From NCBI GenBank assembly GCA_003135855.1, contig PNBD01000042.1, positions 20,638-57,497 on the forward strand: a DNA stretch of 36,860 nucleotides, written 5' to 3'. Numbering within the stretch: position 1 is the first letter of the stretch; every line of letters begins with the position of its first letter. The translations under genes and the position numbers were made by a program. Positions 1 through 8,971 of this stretch are shown here, in pieces. Source of the stretch: Deltaproteobacteria bacterium (GTDB lineage: Bacteria; Desulfobacterota; Binatia; Binatales; Binataceae). The notes beneath the pieces are model-generated. The model saw only the letters and a list, made by a program, of their open reading frames with translations, did no database searches and was not told the origin of the DNA.

Positions 1-2
1 CC

Positions 3-1463
3 AGCGCGCTCGAGAGCATGGACGTTCTCTCGGGCGCGCTCGACAATTTTCACACGCGGCTGCGCGGCGGATACACCGGCGACGGCGTTTCGGTTCCGTC
101 CAAGAACAGCCCAGCGCCTTCACCGTTCGTCCCGATTCGCGCGGGCTTCATGAGCATCATCCGCCTGCGGCTGGTGGACTGCTTCGGGCAGGTCGTGGAT
201 CTCGCGAGATCTGGCGAAAACGCCGATGCGGACCCGAAGCAGATCCTAAAAGCGTCGTCGATGCGAGTTGACACGCGCCCCGACCTCGAAGCGCTGCCAG
301 TGCGGTTCACTTCACCAGCGCGGTTGTGGTTCCGCTTCATAGCGGGCGACGGCAGCAGTACCGAGGCAGGCCAGGGAGTGAGCCCGGTATCCGGGTACCT
401 GCTGCCAAATCACCTTGACGGCGATTTGGAGATATTCGACGCCGACGGATCGAACCTGGGCTTCGTGCGTCCCGATCCGGCAGCCGGGATAGTGTGGGAG
501 GATGCTCCCGGCCGTCCATCCACGGTCGGTCAGACGCCGGCCCGTGCGATCCCGAATCAGTTCGTCGCGGGCATCGCCCAAGGGCTGCTCGATTGGGGAA
601 CCGCGGACGCTGAATTGAACGGCGGGCGCGAGGACGCGCTCAGTGCCCTGCTGCGGATTATCGATTCCACCCTGTGGTCTGTCGATCCGTTCGGGCATAC
701 CGGCGATGAGCACCTCGCGCTCCTCATCGGGCATCCGGTCGCGGTGCTGCGCGCGCGAGTGCGGCTTGAGGTTCAGGAGCCGATCGACCCAACAGACGTA
801 AACACAACTGCGGTGCCATTGCGGCTCGGTGCATTGACTCATTGGCAGGACGGGCTGCTGGGCTATTTCGTCAATGACGATTACCGCACGCTGTACTGCG
901 CCGATGCGGCGGTGGCGGGGTTCGCGCGCGAAGTGGGTCCGAATCGCGGCTTTCTCCAGCAGGCCAACCTGGTACCGGACTACTACCAGACCTTCGCCGA
1001 CGACCTGGGCGGCAACGCGCCGAAGGGCAAGAATCCCGTGGCGCACCCATATGTCGACACCTCAGGGGTATTGTGGATCGTTCCGGGACAGGAATATCTG
1101 CTGACGCTGATGGTTGAGCCGCACGCCGTGGTGCATGCGACGATGGGGCTGTTGCCGCGCAAGGAGATCGGGATGCGCCGCGAATGGATCGTCGATGCGC
1201 TGAAGCGGATTTCGCCGACTTTCCGTTTCGGCCCCGTTCTGATCGATCCGAAACACATCCGCATGCCCGTCGCGAATGAATTGCAGGGCTCATGGAGCTG
1301 GGACCATCGCACCGATCTAACGAAGTGGGCCGAGGATCCGATCGTGAACGCGACCGGCGATGCTTCGCTGTCGCCGGACCCGGCCGCGGGAATGGAAGGA
1401 TGGTTGAGGATCGTGCCGCCCAAGGATTCTGGCGGCAGCGGCTCGCCCGGCACTGGTGGATGA
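3..1463 (+). CDS. Uncharacterised protein, 3' part (5' end outside window)
   Basis: The frame is open from the first bases of the window. The first ATG, at 18, lies inside continuous coding sequence, so the gene probably begins upstream and only about its last 485 codons are seen. No signal peptide, membrane segment or catalytic motif is visible. The C-terminal half is rich in aromatic and acidic residues (around residues 270-440 from the ATG), and the protein ends in a Gly/Ser/Pro tail. I do not recognise the family. The stop overlaps or abuts the start of the downstream propeller gene, so the two are probably one transcript. Function is unknown; the pairing suggests a joint role. Confidence 0.8.
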   Translation, partial: SALESMDVLSGALDNFHTRLRGGYTGDGVSVPSKNSPAPSPFVPIRAGFMSIIRLRLVDCFGQVVDLARSGENADADPKQILKASSMRVDTRPDLEALPVRFTSPARLWFRFIAGDGSSTEAGQGVSPVSGYLLPNHLDGDLEIFDADGSNLGFVRPDPAAGIVWEDAPGRPSTVGQTPARAIPNQFVAGIAQGLLDWGTADAELNGGREDALSALLRIIDSTLWSVDPFGHTGDEHLALLIGHPVAVLRARVRLEVQEPIDPTDVNTTAVPLRLGALTHWQDGLLGYFVNDDYRTLYCADAAVAGFAREVGPNRGFLQQANLVPDYYQTFADDLGGNAPKGKNPVAHPYVDTSGVLWIVPGQEYLLTLMVEPHAVVHATMGLLPRKEIGMRREWIVDALKRISPTFRFGPVLIDPKHIRMPVANELQGSWSWDHRTDLTKWAEDPIVNATGDASLSPDPAAGMEGWLRIVPPKDSGGSGSPGTGG

Positions 1464-1485
1464 TCAACACGGAGCAACGTGTGCA

Positions 1486-4400
1486 ATGGCGGATGAACCA
1501 ATCAGGCTTGAGGATATCCCTACTCACGGATCGCCGGACTACCTGAAGCGGCATACCGATCGCGCCGGAGTGCCGCGTCCGGATCTGTGGCAGCAAGCGA
1601 TGGGCGATTTCGGGATGCTCGACATCGCCGCGGATGGAGTGTGGGAGCAAGCGGGGCCCGAGCCACTAACCATCGATAAAGAGCAGCTGTATCAGGGAGA
1701 CGGTTCCGTATCGGGCGAGGTTACCGACATCGTAATCGATCCTTCGGGGAACAGCGACGATCGGCTGTACCTCGCCACCAATGACGGTGGAATCTGGCGC
1801 ATAACTCAATCGCTCGCAGCGAAGGACGCCGCATCGGATGCGATGAGTTCGCTGTCGATGGGGGCGGTTGCGCTCGACCCGGGTAACCCGCAGATCGTTT
1901 ATGCCGGAACCGGCAACCTGTTCGACGGCGGCAGCCTTTTCACCAAGGGCATCGGGCTGTACAAGTCGGTCGACGGCGGCGCCAGCTGGACGATGCTCGA
2001 CGGCGGTCCGTATGCGACGGTGTTCGCCGCCCTTGGAATCATCGATATCGTGGCGCCCGCGCCCGGCACGTTGATGGTCGCGACCAACAAGGGGCTGTAT
2101 CGGTCGGAGGACGGCGGCGATAACTTCGGTAACAATCTCCCCTTCTGCAACAACGGAAATCCCGTGTTTGTCGGCGGCGGCAACGACAAACGGATCAGCG
2201 GACTATCGCTCGACCCGCTCCAGCCCACGACCGTATACGCCTGCGTCTCGGGAGTCGGGATCTTCATCTCGACCGATTCGGGCGCGAGCTTCAGTGGCCA
2301 AAATATTTTCGACACGCCGCGGGTGTTCGACGCCACCACGCATCCGTTCGATCCGACGCCTTTCACCGATCTAATCCTGTCCCAGTCCAGCCATCGCAAC
2401 GGCAGCCCTGATAACAGCACGATGTTCGTCAGCGTCCAGCACTCCCCGGGATACTCTTTTTGGGGCAGCTCGCAGTATCCGATCTATCGCGGCCTGTTCA
2501 AGTCGACTGACGCGGGGCAGACCTGGCATCTCAAGCCCGAGGGCGCCGCGCGCGCGAACCAGGACGGCGCCAAGCAAACCAATTACGACCTGACCTTGGG
2601 AGTTGATCCACAGGATCCGGATTGCGTCTATCTCGGTTTCCAGCAACTGTGGCGCTCGGACGACGGCGGTGACACTTTCAGCACCCTCACGAATGTCGCC
2701 AACAATACCGACGGCAGCACTACGCGTATCCCAGTGTCTTGCACTTATTCCCAGGTGCACTGGGATCACCATTCGATCGCATTCAGCCCGAGTAGTCACT
2801 GGGCCGCGATACCGCCCCTGACCCCGCCGCGAACGCGGATCTATGTCGGCACCGATGGCGGCATCGCGCACAGCGAGGACGGCGGCAATAAATGGAAACA
2901 GGACCTTAACCAAGGCATCTCGACCAACCTGTTCGTCGGCATCGATAGCGGACGTGGCGCCGGCAGCGGCTATATCTATGGCGGATGCCAGGATACTGGC
3001 ACGAGCCAGCATGGCGCGGGCAGTCCCGATCGGGAATGGCATGCAGGGATCGACGGCGATGGCGGTCCGATCGCGGTCGATCCCTCGCAGCCGCTCAATG
3101 CTTACGGCTCGGATGACGGTGGGCTGATCGTCACCAGTACCGGCGGTAACAACTGGCTCCAGAATCCGAATGTCGGGATTGGCCTCCCCATTCCGGGAGA
3201 TGATCGCGCGACCTGGCTCCGCCACATTGCGATCGATCCGAATCATCCCAACGTTATCTATGCGACGGTCGGGAGTGAGCTGTACCAAAGCTCGGATTCC
3301 GCGGTGCACTTCACCAAGCGCAAATCTTTTTCCGCGGAAATCACTGTGATCAGCGTTACGCGCCAATACTCGGAGCGGATCTGGATTGGATTGGCGGACG
3401 GAACCGTGCACATAAGTTCGGATGCCGGCATCTCATGGGACCACGGCTCTTTCAAGTCCGAGCCCGGCGGCACGGGCGCGATCGGAGCAATCGCGATCGA
3501 CTCCGCCGCGCTGGCTACGACCAGCCGGGTCGCGGTCGGATACACGGGGCATTCGGGAATAAATCCGACCTATCGCACGCAGCACGTTTATCTCACCTCC
3601 GATAGCGGGAATAGCTGGCGCGACATCAGTGGCACTGACGGCAGCGGTCCTACCGGCAATTTGCCCGACCTCTCGATCAATGCCGCCGTGTTCGACCCAA
3701 ACACACACACCAATGCCACGCCGTCGACGCTGATCGTCGCGTGCGACGCAGGCGTGATGCGCACCAAGGACGACGGCGCGACGTGGCAGGTGCTCGGCGC
3801 GGGGCTGCCGTCTGTCGAATGCACCTCGCTCAGCATCGATGACAGCGTGAACCCTGCGCTGATCCGCGTGGGCACATACGGCCGCAGTTGCTTTGAGCTG
3901 AAACATCCGGCGGGTCCGCGCATGGTGGTCTCCGCAAATCTCGGCTTCGGGCAGGTCGTAACCGGACAAACCGCGACGATTCAGTTCCAAGTGTTCAATG
4001 CGGGCTCGGCGGATTTGCAGATCGCTTCCGTCGATCACACGGGGGACGCCGCGTTCAGCGTCGCGTCACCACCTGCTTTTCCAGTCGTTGTTCACGCGGG
4101 CGCCAAGACTCCCTTCACCATCCAGTTCCAGCCAACCGGCGCGAGTACCCAATTCGCGATATTCCAGGTCGTCTCAGACGACGCCTCGCATTCCCCGTTC
4201 CCGCTGCTCGCCAGCGGTACCGGCGTCGCTTCGGGCTCGCAGCCACGGATTGCCGTCTACAAGAGAGCGCTTGGGTTCGGCAGCGTATCTAAGGGAAATA
4301 GCAGGGCGCTGACGGTCAGAGTCGCCAATACCGGCGGTTCCGATCTCGAAGTACAGAGCTTCACCCGCAACAGCGGCAGCGTCGAATTCACTCTCGATCC

Positions 4401-4686
4401 GGCTCCTCCGCTACCAGCCACCCTTCATCCCCGCGACGAACTCGACTTCACGGTGCACTACACGCCAAGCAGTCACGGAGACAGCGCGGCGACACTCGAA
4501 ATCGCGAGCAACGATCCGCGGCTCGACGCATCCACTCACAACGGCAACCGAATCCTCAACGCTACCGGCACCCCGGTTGGCTTCATCAATCCATGGCTGG
4601 TGGTCGGCTTGGTGGTGCTCGGGGTAGCGGTTACGGCTGCGGGCGTGTACGGCGCGATCAAGTTGGCGCAAGCACTCGAGCATTGA
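1486..4686 (+). CDS. BNR/sialidase-like propeller protein with choice-of-anchor-D domains and C-terminal membrane anchor
   Basis: The product has about 1066 residues. From roughly residue 80 to 810 it carries many Asp-box (BNR) repeats of the type S-x-D-x-G-x-x-W, for example SVDGGASW, STDAGQTW, SSDAGISW and TSDSGNSW, predicting one or two beta-propellers as in VPS10/sialidase-like proteins. Two Ig-like choice-of-anchor-D (ASPM/SPD-2/Hydin-type) modules follow at about 815-910 and 920-1020. A hydrophobic helix (WLVVGLVVLGVAVTAAG) lies near the C-terminus. No N-terminal signal peptide is visible. ATG 1486 was chosen because GGAG lies about 11 bases upstream; an alternative GTG at 1456 would overlap the upstream stop. 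No sialidase catalytic set was identified, so an enzymatic role is not claimed. Confidence 0.85.
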   Translation: MADEPIRLEDIPTHGSPDYLKRHTDRAGVPRPDLWQQAMGDFGMLDIAADGVWEQAGPEPLTIDKEQLYQGDGSVSGEVTDIVIDPSGNSDDRLYLATNDGGIWRITQSLAAKDAASDAMSSLSMGAVALDPGNPQIVYAGTGNLFDGGSLFTKGIGLYKSVDGGASWTMLDGGPYATVFAALGIIDIVAPAPGTLMVATNKGLYRSEDGGDNFGNNLPFCNNGNPVFVGGGNDKRISGLSLDPLQPTTVYACVSGVGIFISTDSGASFSGQNIFDTPRVFDATTHPFDPTPFTDLILSQSSHRNGSPDNSTMFVSVQHSPGYSFWGSSQYPIYRGLFKSTDAGQTWHLKPEGAARANQDGAKQTNYDLTLGVDPQDPDCVYLGFQQLWRSDDGGDTFSTLTNVANNTDGSTTRIPVSCTYSQVHWDHHSIAFSPSSHWAAIPPLTPPRTRIYVGTDGGIAHSEDGGNKWKQDLNQGISTNLFVGIDSGRGAGSGYIYGGCQDTGTSQHGAGSPDREWHAGIDGDGGPIAVDPSQPLNAYGSDDGGLIVTSTGGNNWLQNPNVGIGLPIPGDDRATWLRHIAIDPNHPNVIYATVGSELYQSSDSAVHFTKRKSFSAEITVISVTRQYSERIWIGLADGTVHISSDAGISWDHGSFKSEPGGTGAIGAIAIDSAALATTSRVAVGYTGHSGINPTYRTQHVYLTSDSGNSWRDISGTDGSGPTGNLPDLSINAAVFDPNTHTNATPSTLIVACDAGVMRTKDDGATWQVLGAGLPSVECTSLSIDDSVNPALIRVGTYGRSCFELKHPAGPRMVVSANLGFGQVVTGQTATIQFQVFNAGSADLQIASVDHTGDAAFSVASPPAFPVVVHAGAKTPFTIQFQPTGASTQFAIFQVVSDDASHSPFPLLASGTGVASGSQPRIAVYKRALGFGSVSKGNSRALTVRVANTGGSDLEVQSFTRNSGSVEFTLDPAPPLPATLHPRDELDFTVHYTPSSHGDSAATLEIASNDPRLDASTHNGNRILNATGTPVGFINPWLVVGLVVLGVAVTAAGVYGAIKLAQALEH

Positions 4687-4688
4687 TA

Positions 4689-5598
4689 GTCGCTACTAGA
4701 AACTCCATCTGAACCGGAATTTGAGCGGCTGCGACAATTGCTATCGAATTGGTGCGCTCAAAATGAGACGGGCTGCGATCCGAACCATCAGCGGCTGAGC
4801 TTTGATCGAGATCGAAAAGCCCTCCGACGCATGGATCTTCAAACGACCGCGTACGGGCCGCCGCGCAAAGATTGGTGAGCAGGAATCCGGGACAAATCAG
4901 GCGGCCAGACGTTCGTAGCGATGATGCAAGCCACCGACTTTTGGTATCGCGACGACTCTTCCGACGCTGCGATGCTGAATCGGGCGGGAGTCGGGGCAAT
5001 CCTTATCGAGCGAAAGATGCGTGCGGGTGCGTTGGTAGTAGTCGACATACGAGGACAAGACGCGGCGAAGATGGCGTTCGTTGAAGATCACGATGTGATC
5101 TAAACACTCGCGACGTATCGAGCCGATCACGTGCTCGACATATGCGTTCTGCCAGGGTGAGCGTGGCGCCGTGATGACTTCCGTAATGCCCATCGCTTCG
5201 ACCCGGCTCCGAAACTCCGAGCCATACGACGCGTCGCGATCGCGCAGCAGATAGTGCGGAGCGGTGTCCCACGGGGAACGCTTCGGTTACCTGGCGCGAG
5301 AGCCAGGTTGCGGTCGGGTGCTCGGTGACATCTGTGCGTATGATCTTCCTGCGATCGTGGGTCAGAATGATCAAGCGGTCGAAAGTAAACAGACGCAGCC
5401 GACCCGGCCGCTGCCGGCGAAGAACGTGCAGCTGGTGACGGAGGGCGAGGTTCTCTAGTTCAACAGCTGCCCGACTTCGGAATCGGCATACGAGCCGAGA
5501 AACGATTGATCGCACGAGCTTAAGCATGCCGGCGATATTGCGTCGTTGAATACAAAAGCTCCAGACTTTTCGGCGCATCTGAAATTTTTAGTAGCCAC
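4689..5598 (-). mobile_element. Defective insertion sequence (integrase-core type transposase) with imperfect terminal inverted repeats
   Basis: The ends at 4689-4706 and 5581-5598 are inverted repeats matching at 14 of 18 positions, with weaker similarity continuing inward. They flank one transposase relic on the minus strand. The element is about 0.9 kb, short for this family, because the transposase has lost its middle. No clear target-site duplication was seen. The left end lies 2 bases after the stop codon of the propeller gene, so insertion occurred just behind that gene. Confidence 0.7.
4897..5527 (-). pseudogene. Integrase-core (rve) transposase, internally deleted and frameshifted
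   Basis: Reading from 5527, the N-terminus (MLKLVRSIVSRL, then ENLALRHQLHVLRRQ) is the start of a large family of integrase-core IS transposases. After DRLIIL (about 5365) the sequence jumps to THDRRKIIRTDVTEHPT, which belongs to the middle of the catalytic domain. An estimated 150-200 residues are therefore missing, including the first part of the DDE core. A one-base insertion near 5272 then shifts the frame. The C-terminal part from about 5272 to 4897 is otherwise well kept (APRSPWQNAYVEHVIGSIRR, ending YERLAA) and contains the last catalytic-region Glu. The product cannot be active. Confidence 0.85.
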
Positions 5599-5767
5599 AG
5601 GGGTCGATGCCTACCGAGCACGCGTACGATTACGCGCGATCTCATGGACTCTGCGGCAAGGATGTCGACTAGCTAGATAATTCGACGAGCAAGGTAGACA
5701 CTCTCTTCCAAAGTGATCGCGTTGCCTCCTTCCTTCGCGATCGCGTCTACAGTCGCCCTTAGGCCAA

Positions 5768-6928
5768 CTAGTTCGACGACATCGCCCAGTTGCGGGCGTC
5801 CTCTCCCGGTGAGTAACCGATGATGCTTTGAGAAGGATTGCGATTGACGAGCGGCCGCAAATATAGCGGATGCTTCATGCTGCGAACTTCGTGCTCGATG
5901 GTAAACAACACTTTGCCGTCGTCAGGATCGATAATATCCTGGAATCGATACTGATGCTGATCGCTCTCCTGGCTGATCAGGCCCTTCGCAGCCAGCCGGC
6001 GATGGGGACCTGAGAAATCATTAATGTAGATTTGAATATGATGCTGATCGTAGGGCTGAGTTAGCCGGTCAGTTTCCCGGAAAAAAAGATTTTGCCCAGT
6101 CCCGGCGGTGACGCAGGCAAAGCGGCCCTGCGCGTCCTCCAGCGGTGCTACTTGCGCGCCTAGAATCTGCGAGTAAAAACGCGCGATTCCGTCAGCTGTT
6201 CCAACCGGCACGTCAAACTCGACGTAGGGGATACCAACCGCCATGGGGCCGAAGCGCTGATTTGGAGCAAAGCAACGGATCCGGTTGCCCCACGGACAAA
6301 GCGCTTCTATGTATCCTTCACGTTCATGGCATTTGAATCGCGTGTCGGCGAGCGACTCACGTACGCGGCTCAGGCGCTGCGGCAGGGCGTCATAGTCCGA
6401 GACAACCACCCCGATATGACCGCGCAAGACCTGGGGTTTGCTGGTAGGTAGATGAAATTGCTGACGGCCCGCATTAACCCACATATTGGCCGGACCGGTC
6501 ATCATGTAGGGGTCACGCGTCAAACCCAGTCCGTTGATATAAAACAACGCCGCCTTCTCTTGATCGGGAACAGTGACGTTAACATGCTCGAGGGCAACGA
6601 TATTGCCGAGGTCTTCAGCTGCGCGATCATAGGTTTTGCCGGTCTCCATCAACCTGGCGATGGCGCCGGGCGCGTCAAGGCCGGCGTCCCCTAACAGCTT
6701 GCGAACTCGGGCGGGTCGCGGTGATGACGCAGCCTGTGAGCCGTCGCCATTGCCAGCTGCTCCGCACAGCGCGTCCATCTGCTGTGTAAGCGTCTCCTGC
6801 GAGATGAGTCCGTTGCGATAGGCCTTGAATATTTGTTGTACCTCGAAGTCTTTGCTAGCCATTACCTTGCTCGCCTCCGAAGCCGACAGTTTCTTGATCG
6901 ACCGGGATTTTCTTTTTAACTTCCCCAT
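5768..6928 (-). CDS. Two-module VOC (glyoxalase/dioxygenase-fold) protein
   Basis: The 386-residue product has a charged N-terminal extension of about 100 residues followed by two vicinal-oxygen-chelate modules. Module one begins at LEHVNVTVPD and includes the GHIGVVVSDYDAL strand. Module two begins around PYVEFDVPVG and includes HHIQIYINDF. VOC proteins catalyse metal-dependent reactions such as glyoxalase, extradiol cleavage or isomerisation. Here the substrate cannot be told, and the usual first metal ligand of module two is not obvious (Tyr-Val-Glu in its place). ATG 6928 was chosen over ATG 6943 because AAGGAG sits 5 bases before it, inside the longer reading. The gene is intact and single. 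Confidence 0.85.
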   Translation of the reverse strand: MGKLKRKSRSIKKLSASEASKVMASKDFEVQQIFKAYRNGLISQETLTQQMDALCGAAGNGDGSQAASSPRPARVRKLLGDAGLDAPGAIARLMETGKTYDRAAEDLGNIVALEHVNVTVPDQEKAALFYINGLGLTRDPYMMTGPANMWVNAGRQQFHLPTSKPQVLRGHIGVVVSDYDALPQRLSRVRESLADTRFKCHEREGYIEALCPWGNRIRCFAPNQRFGPMAVGIPYVEFDVPVGTADGIARFYSQILGAQVAPLEDAQGRFACVTAGTGQNLFFRETDRLTQPYDQHHIQIYINDFSGPHRRLAAKGLISQESDQHQYRFQDIIDPDDGKVLFTIEHEVRSMKHPLYLRPLVNRNPSQSIIGYSPGEDARNWAMSSN

Positions 6929-7096
6929 TTCAACTCCTTGCATAGATTAAACGGCTATCCACTGCAAGGTTTTAAGCCGCACAGCATAGGCCTCCTGTGA
7001 CCAAACGTTAGTTGCACGCCTGCCGTCGTGCTCACCTCCCGTCGTGCTCAACCTGAAACGATCGCGGCGGTCGAGCACGGAACTTCCGATGCGGAG

Positions 7097-8236
7097 CTAG
7101 TCGAGAATCAGATCGCAGAAGTTGGTGCGGAAGAAACGATCGCGGGTTTGCTGCGAGTGATTGGCAAGGCTGGTTTCAAATCGCGCGATTGGATCGCGCC
7201 CGCCTTCGGCGTGCGGATAGTCCGTCGAGAACATGTAGAGCCGGTCACTTGAGAAGTTGATCAACTCGCCCACGTCTTCGAACGGATACGGCGTGAAGCG
7301 CAGTTGCGCTTCCATTTGCTCGGATGGCAGGCGGTGCATCGCGCGCAGATGAGGCTCGGACTTGGACCAGATTTTTACAATGTGATCGAGCCGGCGGCGC
7401 ATTGCCGGAACCCATCCCGCGCCCAGCTCGATGCATCCACAGCGCAGGTTCGGAAAGCGCTCGAGCACGCCGTCGAGAATCAGCACGGAGAGGAAGCGCT
7501 CGGCGCTGTGAAAGATCGAGGTCATGTCCTTCGAGCCGACCACCTCGGCGCCGCCGCGCGCACTGCTCCGCTCCCGATGGCCGTCGTTCATCCAATCGGG
7601 ATCGATTGACAGCTTGCTGCTGCCTACGTGAAGGACGAAAGCGCCGCGCGCTTCTTCCAAGCGCGCCCAAATCGGATCGTGATCGACATGACCCGGCGAG
7701 CGCCCCGGCGAATCCGAGGGCAGCATGAAGACGCGCAGGCCGTCACGCAGCGCGAGGTCGAGTTCGCGCGCGGTACGTGCGGGATCGTCGAGGACCAGCA
7801 GGCCTACGCCGACCAGCCGCGAGTCGCCGGCGACAAAATTCTTGATCGCGCGATTGAACGCGCGGACGCCGCCGTAGCGCAGATCCCGATCCGTCCACTG
7901 CGTTAGCGAAGCTGCAGCGAACGACGAGAACACGATCTGGCGCCGGATACCGAGCAGGTCGAGCACGATTCCGCGTTCAGCGCAGTTGAATGCGCCGAGC
8001 GCCGCGTACCATTTCGGTCCGGTGAGAATGCGACTGCCGAGCGCTTTAAGTTGCGCGACGCGCTCGACCGGATGCGCCGTGACTCCCGGGAGAGGCATAC
8101 CATCGACCGTTGCGTTGTCGCCGCCCGGCAAAATCGCAGGCAGACGATCGCGCACGTCAGGATCCGCGCAAGCGGTGAGAAAATCCGGCAGCTCCATGAT
8201 GTGGCTGTCAGCGTCGTTGAGGTAGTTCGATGTCAT
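7097..8236 (-). CDS. Amidohydrolase family protein (COG2159 type)
   Basis: The complete 379-residue TIM-barrel amidohydrolase carries an N-terminal metal motif of the form D-A-D-S-H-I-M-E, a barrel His in FVLHVGSS (about residue 200) and the late STDYPHAEG motif (about residue 340) typical of COG2159 enzymes, which include decarboxylases and hydrolases of ring-derived acids. The first motif is the HxxE variant rather than HxH. The start codon overlaps the stop of the upstream CoA-transferase stump as ATGA (8233-8236), so the two were once translationally coupled. This suggests a role beside CoA-ester metabolism. The substrate is unknown. Confidence 0.88.
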   Translation of the reverse strand: MTSNYLNDADSHIMELPDFLTACADPDVRDRLPAILPGGDNATVDGMPLPGVTAHPVERVAQLKALGSRILTGPKWYAALGAFNCAERGIVLDLLGIRRQIVFSSFAAASLTQWTDRDLRYGGVRAFNRAIKNFVAGDSRLVGVGLLVLDDPARTARELDLALRDGLRVFMLPSDSPGRSPGHVDHDPIWARLEEARGAFVLHVGSSKLSIDPDWMNDGHRERSSARGGAEVVGSKDMTSIFHSAERFLSVLILDGVLERFPNLRCGCIELGAGWVPAMRRRLDHIVKIWSKSEPHLRAMHRLPSEQMEAQLRFTPYPFEDVGELINFSSDRLYMFSTDYPHAEGGRDPIARFETSLANHSQQTRDRFFRTNFCDLILD

Positions 8237-8691
8237 CGCTCGGGCACCAAGTCTAAGCGAATGCGACTATGGATTCTAACCGTTCCGATATTCAGCTCAG
8301 CGCCGGCTTTACGCAGCTGATCGTTCTTCTCGGCTGAATAACCCAGCAACTTCGACAATACGGCATCCGTGTCAGCGCCTCTGACGGGTCCTGGCGACGC
8401 AATCCTGCACGGCTTACCGCCAAGCGTCCACGGGATTCCTACATGCGTTCGCTGTCCGACCTCGGGATGCTCGAGCCGCACAAGGTATCCACGTTCGCGC
8501 AGATGCTCGTTGGTCGCGAGATCCTTGTTACTCATCGAAGGAAAGGCGGCAACACCTGCGTTCTGCAAAGCTTCGGTGACCTCCCATCGATCGCGAGTCC
8601 TGGACCATTCGCTGATAACACGATCGAGTTCATCTTCGTTTTGCTTGCGCGCCGGCAGCTTCGAGAATCGCGGATCCTGAGCCAACTCCGG
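8233..8691 (-). pseudogene. CoA-transferase family III (CaiB/BaiF), C-terminal stump
   Basis: About 152 codons match only the C-terminal domain of family III CoA-transferases, which are normally around 400 residues. Visible are PELAQDPRF at the very start, the segment LATNEHLRERGYLVRLEHPE, the SPGPVRGADTD segment and the closing LLGYSAEKNDQLRKAGA. Family-like sequence stops abruptly at about 8691, where the codons PEL are followed upstream by unrelated residues. The whole N-terminal domain, with the catalytic Asp and the CoA-binding region, is absent. A TTG at 8685 keeps the frame open, but there is no visible ribosome-binding site. It is coupled to the amidohydrolase by ATGA. Confidence 0.8.
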
Positions 8692-8696
8692 CGTTG

Positions 8697-8891
8697 ATGG
8701 GTGTGAAGATTCAGAGCGCGTCCAAGGAACGGGTGGTTGCTGAGATGATGGTTCGCGATGATCTATGCTCGGTACCCGCGGTTCATCGCGGGAGGCGCAC
8801 GATGGTTTGGCAGACCCGCATCACGGCGGAAAACGGCAAGCTGCTGGCGCTCGTCACCCAGACTCAGATGGTGCTCGAACCGCGCCCCTGA
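8697..8891 (+). pseudogene. PaaI-type hotdog thioesterase, truncated and internally deleted in frame
   Basis: The reading MGVKIQSASKERVVAEMMVR followed by DDLCSVPA is the early part of PaaI-like acyl-CoA thioesterases. It then passes directly, in frame, into HRGRRTMVWQTRIT and VTQTQMVLEPRP, the last strands of the same fold. The central segment of about 50-60 residues, with the HGG motif and the long hotdog helix, is missing at about 8780. The normal 15-25 residue N-terminal lead-in is also missing. The remaining 65 residues cannot form the fold. It lies back to back with the truncated CoA-transferase. Confidence 0.75.
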
Positions 8892-8971
8892 ACGGCCGTC
8901 CGTTTGCGTCAGAACGGCTGGTCGGCGAGCTCGCGCATCTGCCGGGATTCCAGCGGGTGTTCGGCAAATCC

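Noticed and set aside
312..1046. Long minus-strand frame of 244 codons
   Set aside because: Arg-rich composition, no motif, fully opposite the better plus-strand coding frame; a shadow.
2371..3411. Minus-strand frame of 346 codons
   Set aside because: Opposite the BNR-repeat gene, whose repeats are clear; a shadow produced by high GC.
7023..7050. Two 12-bp direct copies of CCGTCGTGCTCA separated by 4 bases
   Set aside because: Too short and isolated between two genes; no further copies or dyad, so not called as a regulatory array.
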